Assembly: GCA_009711705.1 (NCBI GenBank)
Contig: VENG01000012.1
Coordinates: forward strand, 62,001-126,000
Length of the DNA stretch: 64,000 bases
Source: Bacillota bacterium
Lineage (GTDB): Bacteria > Bacillota > Desulfotomaculia > Desulfotomaculales > VENG01
Reading direction: 5' to 3'
The translations under genes were made by a program, and so were the position numbers. Position 1 is the first letter of the stretch; every line of letters begins with the position of its first letter. Shown piece by piece: positions 34,502 to 43,904 of the stretch. Under the pieces are notes generated by a model. It was not told where the DNA came from. It made no database searches and saw only the letters and a program-made list of their open reading frames with translations.

Positions 34502-35794
34502 ATGACCAAACCGGTAGTTTCTATCGTTAAACATAACGATACTTATAATTCAATAAAAGAAGCGTTGGAACTGTGCGACGGGCTGCAAGGTTTTAGTAAG
34601 CAAGATAAAATCCTAATTAAGCCTAACTTGGTATCCTGGGATTTTGAATTACCTTTTCCTCCCTATGGTGTGCTTACCACAAGTGCGGTAATATTTGCTC
34701 TGGTGCAGGTACTGCATGAGGCCGGTTTTAATGATTTAACCATTGGGGAGGCTTCTCTTGGTAGTTTCGGATCAACCACAGAAAGAATATTTCAGATGCT
34801 AGGTTATGAAAAACTACGTGAAAAATACGGAGTAAATTTGATTGACTTTAATAAGGACGAATTTGAGGACGTGGATGTTGGCGGTTTTAATTTTTCTATA
34901 GCCCGCACGGCGCTAGAAGTGGATAAAATCATTAATGTTCCGGTTTTTAAAACACATAACCAGTGCAAAGTTTCACTGGGTATTAAAAACTTAAAAGGCT
35001 GCCTGCACCGGAAGACCAAAAAGTTTTGCCACGCCCGGGATGAAAATTTGGAGCATATGTTCCCAAGAATAGCTGAAGTGCTGCCTGTGGAGCTTACTAT
35101 TATCGATGGTATCTTTGCGCTGGAAAAAGGGCCGGGCCATTCAGGGAAGGCATTCCGAAAAGATATTCTGGCGGCTTCCAGAGATATTTTAGCCTGTGAT
35201 GTAGTTGGTGCAGCTTTGCTTGGTTACGATGCCGGCGAGGTGGAGCACATAAAATATTTTGCCGCGCGTAACGGGGGCAGTATTGAGCTGCCGGAGCTTG
35301 AAACCCGTGGAGAAGCAATAGCGGATCATGCCGAGTTTTTGGATTATACTTGGGAGTGGACAGAGGACAATACCATGCCCGCTGGTTTTCAAAAACGTGG
35401 TATTAAGGGGTTGGCCCTTAGGAAATATGATGACTCTCTTTGCACAGCCTGCGCCGCTGCTTTTAACCCGGTTTTACTTTTATTTATGTCGGCTTTTAAG
35501 GGTGAGCCGTTTCCGGGGGTTGAGTTTGTAAGTGGCAAAAGGCAGGATGCCTCACCGGGTTTTGAGAAAACGGTTTTGTTTGGTAAGTGTGCCTACCACC
35601 GCAACAAAGACAACCCCAACATAAACAAACCCATTTTCATTAAAGGTTGCCCTCCGGACTTAAAAGAGTTTCAAAAGTTATTAAAAGAAGAGGGTATACA
35701 TTGTGATTATGAGGAATATGTAAAGTACCGTCATTATATTTTTGACCGCTATCTCAGTAAGGAAGGGTTTGACATGGAATTGTATGTGAGATAG
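34502..35794 (+). CDS. DUF362-domain protein
   Basis: The 430-residue protein carries the DUF362 core: DKILIKPNLVSWDF, GVLTTSAVIFALVQVLHEAGF, IGEASLGSFGSTTERIF, INVPVFKTHNQCKVSLGIKNLKGCL, TIIDGIFALEKGPG and ACDVVGAALLGYD. The C-terminus adds cysteines in CTACAAAFN, GKCAYH and IKGCPPDLKEF. Translation starts at ATG 34502, although the frame is open from 34364. DUF362 proteins often have iron-sulfur partners and unknown enzymatic roles. It is the last gene of the sigma-54-driven operon. Confidence 0.75.
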   Translation: MTKPVVSIVKHNDTYNSIKEALELCDGLQGFSKQDKILIKPNLVSWDFELPFPPYGVLTTSAVIFALVQVLHEAGFNDLTIGEASLGSFGSTTERIFQMLGYEKLREKYGVNLIDFNKDEFEDVDVGGFNFSIARTALEVDKIINVPVFKTHNQCKVSLGIKNLKGCLHRKTKKFCHARDENLEHMFPRIAEVLPVELTIIDGIFALEKGPGHSGKAFRKDILAASRDILACDVVGAALLGYDAGEVEHIKYFAARNGGSIELPELETRGEAIADHAEFLDYTWEWTEDNTMPAGFQKRGIKGLALRKYDDSLCTACAAAFNPVLLLFMSAFKGEPFPGVEFVSGKRQDASPGFEKTVLFGKCAYHRNKDNPNINKPIFIKGCPPDLKEFQKLLKEEGIHCDYEEYVKYRHYIFDRYLSKEGFDMELYVR

Positions 35795-35840
35795 CAATTG
35801 TATGTTAGCTAACTCAAATATTATGATCTTTGATTAAAAG

Positions 35841-35888
35841 ACTAAGAAGTTATGGTCAGTTAAAGCATAACTCCTTAGTTTTTCTTTT
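35841..35888 (+). terminator. Intrinsic terminator of the acyl-CoA synthetase operon
   Basis: ACTAAG-a-AGTTATG pairs with CATAACT-c-CTTAGT around an 11-base loop and is followed by TTTTTCTTTT. Confidence 0.8.
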
Positions 35889-36031
35889 AGGTATTAAGCG
35901 TAAAATAAGTGATAGATTTTTCTGTATTGTTCAAATACTTGCAAAATGATAAACTGGTAGCTAATATATTCCGAAAATTTTGCCTGTTATCCCAGTTTCC
36001 AGTTGAGTGTGATAGGGGGTATCTTTATAAC

Positions 36032-37957
36032 ATGGATAATACCAAGATAGGGGTTGTTTCCACTTACCCGGAGATGACCAAGATGATCAGGACATTGGCC
36101 GGTGAAATGAATTTGAATTTGGAGGTAAGGGAGGGGGTATTGGAGGAAGGGGTTTCACTAGCGTATCAATTTGAACATGAAGGAGTAGATATAATCATCA
36201 GCCGGGGGGTAACCGGTGAAAAAATTAAGAAAGAAGTTTCCCTTCCCGTTGTTTTAATTGAGGTAACTTCATTTGATATATTAAAGGCGTTGCATGCAGC
36301 CCGGGGCATGGGGCGTAAAATTGCATTTTTGGGTCATAAGACTAAGGATTTTAGCCCTGAATTCAAGACTGTAGTTGACATATTGGATATAGAAGTTGAG
36401 TGCTACCCGTACACCAATATTTATGAGATGGATGAACAAGTAACCAGAATATTGAGATCGGATTTAGAAGTAATTGTAAGTACGGGGCTGTGTGTTTATG
36501 AAATGGCAAAAAGCTCAGGTACCAATGCTGTGCTGGTGCATTCGGGGAATGATGCTATATATGGCTCCATAAAAAGGGCAGTGGAATTGCTGCGGGGGAT
36601 TCGAAGAGACCAAGATCGCTTTAAAAAATATAAGGCGGTATTGGAATCATCCAATGATGGTATTCTGACCATTGATGAGCACCACCGAATTACTTTTATG
36701 AATAAAGCAGCGGAAAATCTTTTAGAAATGGAAGCCCGTACCCTGGTGGGCAGGCATATCGATAACTTACGGGAATCCACCATCTTGGGGGCTTTAATTA
36801 ATATTGATAAGGTGGGCACGGAAACTTATAAAGAGGTGGGCCGCAAGAAGTTCTGGGTGAACACTATGCCTATCTTTCTGGGTAATAAAAGAAACGGTAT
36901 TGTTACCATGTTCCAGAGTGTGGACCGTATTCAGGTAATGGAGCAGAATTTGCGGCGCCAACTTTATAAAAAGGGACTTTACGCCAGGCATACCTTTAAC
37001 GATATTATCGGTAGCAGTGAACTGCTTATGGATACCATTACCAGGGCTAAGAAATATGCCGGGGCAAATGCTACCGTATTGATTTGTGGCGAAAGCGGCA
37101 CCGGGAAGGAACTATTTGCCCAGAGTATTCATAATGAGAGCGAAAGGCGTGAAGGTCCTTTTGTGGCCGTTAATTGCGCCGCCCTACCCGAAAACCTGCT
37201 GGAAAGCGAATTGTTTGGCTATGAGGAAGGTGCTTTTACAGGAGCCAAAAAAGGCGGTAAAACCGGATTATTTGAAATGGCCCACGGGGGAACTATTTTC
37301 ATGGATGAGATCAGTGGAATGACCTTACCCGTACAAGCCCGGCTATTGCGTGTTTTGCAGGAACGGGAAATAATGAGGCTGGGTAGCGACAGGGTGCTTC
37401 CCGTGGATGTCAGGATAATTGCGGCTACCAACTATGAACTCACTTTGGCTGTCCGGGAGGGCAATTTCCGCAGTGATCTTTTTCACCGCCTGGAAGTACT
37501 CAACCTGGATATCCCGCTTTTGCGCAAGAGAAAAGAAGATATAGCATTGCTGGCTGAATTTCTGGTCAATAAATTCAGTAACGAGGAGAAAAAAAGTGTT
37601 CCACCTTTAACCAAGGCTGCTATAGAAAAGTTGCAAAAATACAATTGGCCCGGAAACGTTAGGGAACTGCAGAACATAATCCAAAAGTACGTTTTTTTAA
37701 TTGAAGAAAATCAAAATGCGGAAGAACTGATTACCGGTCTAATTAACGAAAAAATAAAAAAATCATATACGGTCCCCGCAGGAGATGAAAACAGAATAAA
37801 TATAAAAATTGGCAAAATGGAAGACATGGAGCGGGAGATTATTGAATACCTTATTTCCACCGGCGCACCCATAAAGGAAATTTCTCAAATTACCGGTACA
37901 AGTCGCACTACTATATGGAGAAAATTAAAAGATCTGGATGGAGCTATGGTTCGGTGA
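36032..37957 (+). CDS. PrpR-type sigma-54-dependent transcriptional activator
   Basis: The 641-residue protein has an N-terminal PrpR sensor domain ([13 protein letters not shown] onward, to about 195), a PAS domain (205-305), the AAA+ central domain with Walker A GESGTGKE, the sigma-54-contacting GAFTGA loop, Walker [10 protein letters not shown], and a C-terminal Fis-type HTH ([19 protein letters not shown]). The frame is open from GTG 35909, but the sensor homology begins at ATG 36032, which has AGGGGGT before it. Three sigma-54 promoters lie within 6 kb on acyl-CoA genes, so this is their likely activator. PrpR family members sense short acyl-CoA-pathway metabolites. Confidence 0.92.
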   Translation: MDNTKIGVVSTYPEMTKMIRTLAGEMNLNLEVREGVLEEGVSLAYQFEHEGVDIIISRGVTGEKIKKEVSLPVVLIEVTSFDILKALHAARGMGRKIAFLGHKTKDFSPEFKTVVDILDIEVECYPYTNIYEMDEQVTRILRSDLEVIVSTGLCVYEMAKSSGTNAVLVHSGNDAIYGSIKRAVELLRGIRRDQDRFKKYKAVLESSNDGILTIDEHHRITFMNKAAENLLEMEARTLVGRHIDNLRESTILGALINIDKVGTETYKEVGRKKFWVNTMPIFLGNKRNGIVTMFQSVDRIQVMEQNLRRQLYKKGLYARHTFNDIIGSSELLMDTITRAKKYAGANATVLICGESGTGKELFAQSIHNESERREGPFVAVNCAALPENLLESELFGYEEGAFTGAKKGGKTGLFEMAHGGTIFMDEISGMTLPVQARLLRVLQEREIMRLGSDRVLPVDVRIIAATNYELTLAVREGNFRSDLFHRLEVLNLDIPLLRKRKEDIALLAEFLVNKFSNEEKKSVPPLTKAAIEKLQKYNWPGNVRELQNIIQKYVFLIEENQNAEELITGLINEKIKKSYTVPAGDENRINIKIGKMEDMEREIIEYLISTGAPIKEISQITGTSRTTIWRKLKDLDGAMVR

Positions 37958-37961
37958 ATAT

Positions 37962-37994
37962 AAACTACCTCGGGAAAAACCTCTGAGGTAGTTT
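37962..37994. terminator. Bidirectional terminator between convergent genes
   Basis: AAACTACCTC and GAGGTAGTTT form a 10-bp stem between the activator and the leftmost beta-oxidation gene, with A/T tails on both sides. Confidence 0.75.
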
Positions 37995-38032
37995 ATATAT
38001 GTGCTCTAATGCCTGTGCGCCCCCTGAATCCT

Positions 38033-39856
38033 CTATAGACCTTCTTCCAGGATATCGATGGCCGAAGTATCACAATCCTTAATAACCTCAGCTGTTTTAA
38101 ATATTTCCGGTACTATGTTTCTAATATAATATTTAGCCGTTTGGACTTTGCCCTGGTAGAACGGGTAATCGAAATGATCTGTACCAATCTCCTGCATTTT
38201 ATTGGTCGCTATGGCAGCTTGTTCAAACAAAAGGGACCCGCCCCAGAGCATGGAGGTAGCGTGAAGGATTCTCGTAGTATATAATGGGGCTTTTCCCATA
38301 TTTTGAGGAAGGATTGAGGTAATAAAACCCTGAATTTCCCTGTAGGCACCCACTGCTTCACGCATAATTTCATATTCCCTGGCCAACCCGTCACGATCCT
38401 TATTATCCTCAATAGATTTTTCTATTTCTCTAAACCATTCAGTAAATATGACCCCTTGATCCAAAGTCCATTTTCTAAAAACTAGGTCCAGCGACTGAAT
38501 AAAGTTAGTACCTTCCCAAATGGAAAGTATTTTTGCATCCCGGGCGCACTGTGCTACCGGGTATTCTTCGGTGAAACCGTAACCGCCATGAATCTGTATA
38601 GCTTCAGCGGTGGTTTGCCATACCATGTCGGAGGGATAAGCTTTGACCAGAGGGTTATTGACTTCAATTCTTCGCATGGCCATTTTTCTTTCTTCCGGAT
38701 CATTACTGTGACGGGTGAGGTCCAGGTAATAAGCATTCTTCATCAGCATGGCCCGGCAGGCTTCAACTATGGATTTTTGAAATAATAGCATTCTCCTAAT
38801 ATCGGCATGGTCAATAATTCTTACCCGCTCACCTTTGGGATTGCTTAAGGACTTACCTTGAACGCGTTCTTGGGCATACTGCAGAGAATAATTGTAAGCG
38901 GCCTGTGCAATGGACATAGCGGTAATGCCCGTACCTTGCCTGGCACCGTTCATCATCACGAACATTTGGGACATACCTTCAGCTTTGCCCTTTTCATCCG
39001 GCGGGCTGCCCAGTAGAATGCCGCGGCAGGTGCCTTCATCACCAAAGCTTAACATAGCCGTTGCGGAACCTTTAATGCCCATTTTGTGTTCCAGGGCTAC
39101 TGTGGTAACATCGTTTGGCTCACCCAGACTACCGTCATCGTTAACCCAAATTTTGGGTACAATGAACAAAGAAATGCCTTTAGTACCCGGTGCGGCTCCT
39201 TCACATTTAGCCAGTAATAAATGAACGATGTTACCGGTAAGGTCATGATCTCCGGCAGTAATAAAGCACTTGGTGCCCTTTATTTTATATACCCTCGGGT
39301 TGTCCGTGGGAAAAGCTTTGGTAGTAATTTCACCCACATCCGAACCGCAGCAAGGTTCGGTTAAGCACATGGTGCCAGCCCATTCACCGCTGAACATTTT
39401 TGGTAGAAACTTTTCTTTATCCTCTTCCCGGCCGAAAGTGTTGATTAAATTGGTAGAGCCCCCGGCCAGTCCTATATAGGGGTGGAAGGCCGGGTTGGCG
39501 GCATTAAAGAATTCGCTTATGGGCAAGTGCAGCGTTGCCGGCAGTTTGCCTTCTTCATTGGGGTCATACTGGGAATTACCGTACCCATTTTCCTGCATAA
39601 AGTTATATAGCTTATGAAATGAGGGAGGGGTAGTTACTTTGCCGTCTTCAAGTTTCGCCCCCATGCGGTCCCCGTCAATGTTGGTGGGTGCAACTACTTC
39701 TTTGGCCACCTTCAGCGCCTCATCCATGATCATATCGATGTCATCCATCTCGTAATCATCTCTAAAGGCGTCAAAGCCTAACACTTTCTCTGTATCCAAC
39801 CATTCGTTGAGGATAAATTTATGGTCGCGGTTAGAATAAATAAAGTTGCTGGACAT
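38033..39856 (-). CDS. Acyl-CoA dehydrogenase (large, about 600-residue AcdA/DmdC type)
   Basis: The 607-residue protein has the extended N-terminal helix region (FILNEWLDTEKVLGFDAF), the FAD-binding TMCLTEPCCGSDVG and CFITAG strands, and the C-terminal ACAD domain ending with IHGGYGFTEEYPVAQCARDAKILSIWEGTNFIQ, whose WEGT Glu is the candidate base. A further C-terminal extension marks it as the broad-range long subfamily. ATG at 39856 behind GGAGTG is chosen over 39967. It is the last gene of a minus-strand operon with hbd and a crotonase, and is about half identical by eye to 42038-43876. Confidence 0.93.
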   Translation of the reverse strand: MSSNFIYSNRDHKFILNEWLDTEKVLGFDAFRDDYEMDDIDMIMDEALKVAKEVVAPTNIDGDRMGAKLEDGKVTTPPSFHKLYNFMQENGYGNSQYDPNEEGKLPATLHLPISEFFNAANPAFHPYIGLAGGSTNLINTFGREEDKEKFLPKMFSGEWAGTMCLTEPCCGSDVGEITTKAFPTDNPRVYKIKGTKCFITAGDHDLTGNIVHLLLAKCEGAAPGTKGISLFIVPKIWVNDDGSLGEPNDVTTVALEHKMGIKGSATAMLSFGDEGTCRGILLGSPPDEKGKAEGMSQMFVMMNGARQGTGITAMSIAQAAYNYSLQYAQERVQGKSLSNPKGERVRIIDHADIRRMLLFQKSIVEACRAMLMKNAYYLDLTRHSNDPEERKMAMRRIEVNNPLVKAYPSDMVWQTTAEAIQIHGGYGFTEEYPVAQCARDAKILSIWEGTNFIQSLDLVFRKWTLDQGVIFTEWFREIEKSIEDNKDRDGLAREYEIMREAVGAYREIQGFITSILPQNMGKAPLYTTRILHATSMLWGGSLLFEQAAIATNKMQEIGTDHFDYPFYQGKVQTAKYYIRNIVPEIFKTAEVIKDCDTSAIDILEEGL

Positions 39857-39893
39857 GTGTAGCACTCCTTTATCTAAAGTTAAGTATTGTAGA

Positions 39894-40667
39894 TTATTTC
39901 CCCTGAAAATTAGGCGTACGTTTTTGTAAAAAAGCCTTGCTGCCCTCTTTAGCATCTTCACTGGCAAATACTATTTGAGTCCCGGATTGCTCTATTTTGA
40001 TACCTTCTTCAAGGGTGGTGTTGAGGCCCTGGGTTACCGCTTTGAGGATTTCCCGGATGGCCAGGGGGGCGCCTTTAGCCATTTTAGCGGCCAGTTTTTT
40101 TGCTTCTTCAAGCACTTGTCCGGCGGGAACAATCTTGTTTACCAGCCCAAATTCATAAGCCTGTTCGGCACTCAAGGGTTCACCGGTAAGGATCACTTCT
40201 AATGCCCTGGTTTTGCCAATTAGTCTGGGTAAACGCTGGGTACCTCCCCAACCGGGGATAATGCCCAGTTTTGCTTCCGGTAAGCCAATTTTAGCCGAAT
40301 CGGCTAAAATTCTAAGGTGGCAGCTCATAGCCAGCTCATTACCACCGCCAAAGGCACTACCTTGTATCGCAGCGATAATGGGTTTAGGGTAATTTTCTAT
40401 TTTAAGGAAAAGGTCATGCCCGCTTATTTTAGGTCGGTTACCTGCTTGAATAGATGCAAACTCTTTAATATCGGCGCCGGCGGAAAATAATTTTTCCCCG
40501 GCACCGGTTAAGACGATTGCCCTAACTGTATCGTCATTTAAACATTCATCCAGTAGATTATTTAAGTCACCTAGTACTGACTGGCCCAGTGCATTAGCCG
40601 GGGGATTATTGATGGTAGCAATAATATAGCCTTCTTCTTTGGCCACCACCAGTTTGGTATTTTCCAA
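39894..40667 (-). CDS. Enoyl-CoA hydratase (crotonase family)
   Basis: The 257-residue protein has the oxyanion-hole motif LFSAGADIKEFAS, GGGNELAMSCHLRI with the first catalytic Glu, and LPEAKLGIIPGWGGTQRLPRL with the second. These are the two glutamates needed for hydration. It hydrates trans-2-enoyl-CoA to 3-hydroxyacyl-CoA. GGAGGAAT precedes the ATG. It is flanked by hbd upstream and acyl-CoA dehydrogenase downstream on the same minus-strand transcript. Confidence 0.93.
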   Translation of the reverse strand: MENTKLVVAKEEGYIIATINNPPANALGQSVLGDLNNLLDECLNDDTVRAIVLTGAGEKLFSAGADIKEFASIQAGNRPKISGHDLFLKIENYPKPIIAAIQGSAFGGGNELAMSCHLRILADSAKIGLPEAKLGIIPGWGGTQRLPRLIGKTRALEVILTGEPLSAEQAYEFGLVNKIVPAGQVLEEAKKLAAKMAKGAPLAIREILKAVTQGLNTTLEEGIKIEQSGTQIVFASEDAKEGSKAFLQKRTPNFQGK

Positions 40668-40725
40668 GTCAATTCCTCCTTAAAAACGTAATAGTGGGCA
40701 AGTTTTCCATATTAAACTATCAAAG

Positions 40726-41601
40726 TTATTTCTTTTTAGTGTAGTCATAGAAACCTTTACCGGTTTTCTGGCCCCATTCTTTTTTAACAAATTTCTCCAC
40801 CACAATGGGGGAGGGCTTAGAGGCCGGGTCTCCGCTTTCCTGGTAACGCTCCATGCCAATGTGATAGGCCAGGTCGATACCGGTAAGGTCCATCATGCGG
40901 AACGGCCCCATGGGATGTCCCAGCGCGTTTACCACAGCGGTATCAATATCTTCATAAGAGGCAACACCCATATCGTAGATATGCATTGCCTCCCGGTTGA
41001 TAGCGGACACAATGCGGTTGACCAAAAAACCGGATATTTCTTTTTGCAGCATTACCGGCATTTTGCCAATGTCCTTGGACAGGTCAAAAATTATATTGGC
41101 CGTTTCTTCCGAGGTATGCGGTCCTTTGACCACTTCCACCAGCTTCATAACCATAGCGGGATTAAAAAAGTGCATATTGCAAACCTTATCCTGACGCTTG
41201 GTGGCCGGTGCAATTTTTGAGCTGACAATAAATGAACTATTGGTGGCCAGGATGGTATGGGATGGACATATTTCATCCAATTGAGCAAAGAGCTTTAACT
41301 TAAGATCCAGATTTTCCAACACAGCTTCAATAACTACATCGGCGTCTTGGGCAGCTTCCTTTAAGCTCGTGGTAAAGGAAATGTTAGCCCTGGCTTGCCG
41401 GGCAGTTTCCTCAGTCATTTTGCCTTTGGCTACCCGCTTGGGAAGGTAAGTATCGGCAAAGTTCTCTGCAGTTTTTAAGATTTCTGCCTTGATGTCGGTG
41501 CACTTTACCTGATAGCCTGCCACAGCACAGCAAAGGGCTATTTGGTGCCCCATGTTGCCCGCGCCAACCACACAAATTTTGTTAATGCCTGCTATTGTCA
41601 T
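40726..41601 (-). CDS. hbd: 3-hydroxyacyl-CoA (3-hydroxybutyryl-CoA) dehydrogenase
   Basis: The 291-residue protein has the NAD-binding ICVVGAGNMGHQIALCCAVAGY, the catalytic His-Glu region MHFFNPAMVMKLVEVVKG, and FLVNRIVSAINREAMHIYDMGVAS and GHPMGPFRMMDLTGIDLAYHI. ATG at 41601 is favoured over TTG 41607, as AAAGGAGAGG lies seven bases before it. It oxidises 3-hydroxyacyl-CoA with NAD. It is the first gene of the minus-strand operon driven by a sigma-54 promoter. Confidence 0.94.
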   Translation of the reverse strand: MTIAGINKICVVGAGNMGHQIALCCAVAGYQVKCTDIKAEILKTAENFADTYLPKRVAKGKMTEETARQARANISFTTSLKEAAQDADVVIEAVLENLDLKLKLFAQLDEICPSHTILATNSSFIVSSKIAPATKRQDKVCNMHFFNPAMVMKLVEVVKGPHTSEETANIIFDLSKDIGKMPVMLQKEISGFLVNRIVSAINREAMHIYDMGVASYEDIDTAVVNALGHPMGPFRMMDLTGIDLAYHIGMERYQESGDPASKPSPIVVEKFVKKEWGQKTGKGFYDYTKKK

Positions 41602-41682
41602 CTTCAAACCTCTCCTTTGTTATATTGAAATTGTTGGGATGCCCCGAAAAGGCTTTAACTCATTTATTAAATGTCATAATAG

Positions 41683-41698
41683 TGCAAGCCCTGTGCCA
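41683..41698 (-). promoter_or_regulatory. Sigma-54 promoter of the minus-strand beta-oxidation operon
   Basis: On the minus strand TGGCAC-agggc-TTGCA matches the -24/-12 consensus exactly, about 80 bases before the hbd start at 41601. Confidence 0.88.
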
Positions 41699-41824
41699 AA
41701 AAGGTGTTTATGTTAAATAACTTCAATATCTGCAGCAGGTGCTATATTGTTCGGCAACCTGAATACCCCTTCAGGTCTATCTGTTTGGCGAACTTTTTTT
41801 GACTAATGTTTTGTAAATGAAGCC

Positions 41825-41852
41825 GGCCACCAACATGGGTGGTCATTTTTTT
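41825..41852 (+). other. Terminator-like hairpin inside the divergent promoter region
   Basis: GGCCACC-aacatg-GGTGGTC followed by ATTTTTTT lies between the two sigma-54 promoters, where no upstream plus-strand gene exists. It could stop antisense read-through from the minus operon region or be a DNA-binding site. Confidence 0.4.
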
Positions 41853-41871
41853 AGTGTGATATATGGTTTTT

Positions 41872-41887
41872 TTGTTTAATTAAGCAA
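41872..41887 (+). promoter_or_regulatory. Candidate enhancer (UAS) for the sigma-54 activator
   Basis: TTGTTTAATTAAGCAA is a near-palindrome (TTGnTTAATTAAnCAA) about 88 bases before the plus-strand -24 element. A related sequence TTGTTTAAATAAGAAA is at 32144-32159, 42 bases before the first sigma-54 promoter. Shared spacing and sequence make it a plausible binding site of the PrpR-type activator. Confidence 0.4.
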
Positions 41888-41974
41888 CCCGGAGGTAACA
41901 AATTGAAACCCAACAGGTAGCATTAATGTCGCCTATTGGGGGTATTTAGCCTGTTTGTTTGAGTTTTGGAGTAG

Positions 41975-41990
41975 TGGCATGCCTTTTGCT
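41975..41990 (+). promoter_or_regulatory. Sigma-54 promoter of the plus-strand beta-oxidation operon
   Basis: TGGCAT-gcctt-TTGCT fits the -24/-12 consensus with one deviation (TGGCAT for TGGCAC), 48 bases before the acyl-CoA dehydrogenase start. Confidence 0.8.
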
Positions 41991-42037
41991 CAATTAAGGT
42001 TTAGCAAAAAGTTTGCAAAGCGGGGAGGTTTAATTAA

Positions 42038-43876
42038 ATGGCTGATTTTGCATACGATGTGCGGGACCTTAAGTTCATATTGAATGAATGGCTGGATATG
42101 GAAGAGATTTTTAACCTGGCTAAATTTAAAGAAAATTATGAAATGGACGATGTGGATTTTATTCTAAACGAAGTTTACAAGATCGCCAAAGAAGTGGTTT
42201 TTCCTGTTAATAAAGAGGGAGACCAAAATGGGGTTGTATTTAAAAACGGTGTGGTTAAACTACCGCTGTCATACATAGAGGCTTATAAATTTCTACAGGA
42301 GAATGGCTGGGGTTCCACCAATGAGTCGCTGGGCTCAGATACCTTGATGCCTCTAACTTTATACAGGGCCTACAACGAAATGATTATGGCAGCCTGCCCG
42401 GCGCTGTCGTCTTACATCAAGCTCACCACCGGGGCGTCCAATCTGATTCACAAGTTTGGCCGCGACAAGGACCGGGAACTGTTTATCGAAAATATGTTGA
42501 GCGGCCGGTGGAGCGGCACTATGTGCCTCACCGAGCCCAATGCCGGTTCCGATGTGGGTGACTCCACCACCAGGGCATATCCCACCGGCGATCCGGCCAT
42601 ATACAAGATAAAGGGCACTAAGATGTTTATTACCGGCGGGGAAGTGGATTTAGGCGAAAATATTATTCACATGGTGCTGGCCCGCCCGGAAGGAGGGGCC
42701 CCCGGTTCCAAAGGCCTGGGGCTTTATATAGTACCTAAAATTTGGGTTAACGATGACGGCAGTCTGGGTGAGCCCAATGATGTTACCTGTATCGGGGTGG
42801 AGCACAAGATGGGGCTCCGGGCGTCAGCCACGGCTATGCTGAACTTTGGTGAGAATGATAATTGCCACGGCATACTGGTGGGCAGCCCGGCAGATGGTGA
42901 AGGATTTTCCCAGGGTTTGGCCATGATGTTTAATATGATGAATGAATCTCGCATTGGCACCGGACATAACGCGCTGGCCCAAATGGCCGCGGCATACTAT
43001 TTTGCTGGCCGCTATGCCACCGAGCGTATCCAGGGCCGGCCGTTTACCAATCCCAAGGAGGGCCGGGTGCCGATAATTAAGCACGAAGATGTAAAAAGAA
43101 TGCTATTGGAAATGAAGGCCCAGGTGGAGGCTGTACGGGCCATGATTTTCAGGGGTTTTTACTACCTGGATATTGCCGAGCACGGCAGTGAACAGGAGAA
43201 ATCCGCCCGGTGTCAGGGGCTGGCCGATGTACTCACCCCCATGATCAAAACCTATGCCAGCGAGACAGCCTGGCCCATGATCGGGCAGGCTGTCCAGGTA
43301 TACGGCGGGGTGGGCTACACCGAAGAGTACCCGGTTTCGCAGTACGCTCGGGATGTGAAGATACTCTCCATCTGGGAGGGGACTTCATTTATCCATGCCA
43401 TGGACCTGGTGGGTAGAAAAATGAGAATGCAAAAAGGTCAGGCCTTTGAAAACTGGATGCAAGACCGACAAGAGTTCCTGGAAAAGAATAAAGATGCCGT
43501 AGGATTTGCGGTCGAGTTTACTAACCTGGAAAAGGCTTACCGGAGTGTGGCCCAAGTCAGGGACATTTATGCCTCTTACTATGCTAATAAAGCAGAAAAG
43601 GGCCATTTGATACCTCTTTACGCGACTCAAGTACTAACCTGCTGTGCCCAGCTGTTTTCAGGAGAGGCTCTATTAGACCAGGCGCTGGTGGCAGCGGCCA
43701 AGATGGATGAACTGGGCACGGCACACCATGATTATAACTACTATGCGGGGAAAGTTGCTGCCGCCCGGTATTTTGCCAACAATATTCTGCCCAACGTGGT
43801 TATGCTGGCCGAATCAATTAAGAATGCTGATCAGTCGGCCATTGAGTGTCCGGAGGAGGCGCTGGTGGTCAGTTAA
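42038..43876 (+). CDS. Acyl-CoA dehydrogenase (large type), paralogue of 38033-39856
   Basis: The 612-residue protein begins with FILNEWLDMEEIFNLAKF, like its paralogue. FAD and substrate motifs are TMCLTEPNAGSDVGD and MFITGGEVDLG, and the C-terminal catalytic region reads YGGVGYTEEYPVSQYARDVKILSIWEGTSFI. It lies first in the plus-strand operon, with AGCGGGGAGG before its ATG. The two copies probably have different chain-length or branch preferences. Confidence 0.93.
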   Translation: MADFAYDVRDLKFILNEWLDMEEIFNLAKFKENYEMDDVDFILNEVYKIAKEVVFPVNKEGDQNGVVFKNGVVKLPLSYIEAYKFLQENGWGSTNESLGSDTLMPLTLYRAYNEMIMAACPALSSYIKLTTGASNLIHKFGRDKDRELFIENMLSGRWSGTMCLTEPNAGSDVGDSTTRAYPTGDPAIYKIKGTKMFITGGEVDLGENIIHMVLARPEGGAPGSKGLGLYIVPKIWVNDDGSLGEPNDVTCIGVEHKMGLRASATAMLNFGENDNCHGILVGSPADGEGFSQGLAMMFNMMNESRIGTGHNALAQMAAAYYFAGRYATERIQGRPFTNPKEGRVPIIKHEDVKRMLLEMKAQVEAVRAMIFRGFYYLDIAEHGSEQEKSARCQGLADVLTPMIKTYASETAWPMIGQAVQVYGGVGYTEEYPVSQYARDVKILSIWEGTSFIHAMDLVGRKMRMQKGQAFENWMQDRQEFLEKNKDAVGFAVEFTNLEKAYRSVAQVRDIYASYYANKAEKGHLIPLYATQVLTCCAQLFSGEALLDQALVAAAKMDELGTAHHDYNYYAGKVAAARYFANNILPNVVMLAESIKNADQSAIECPEEALVVS

Positions 43877-43904
43877 CATTACAAAATTAAAGGGGTGTAT
43901 AAGC

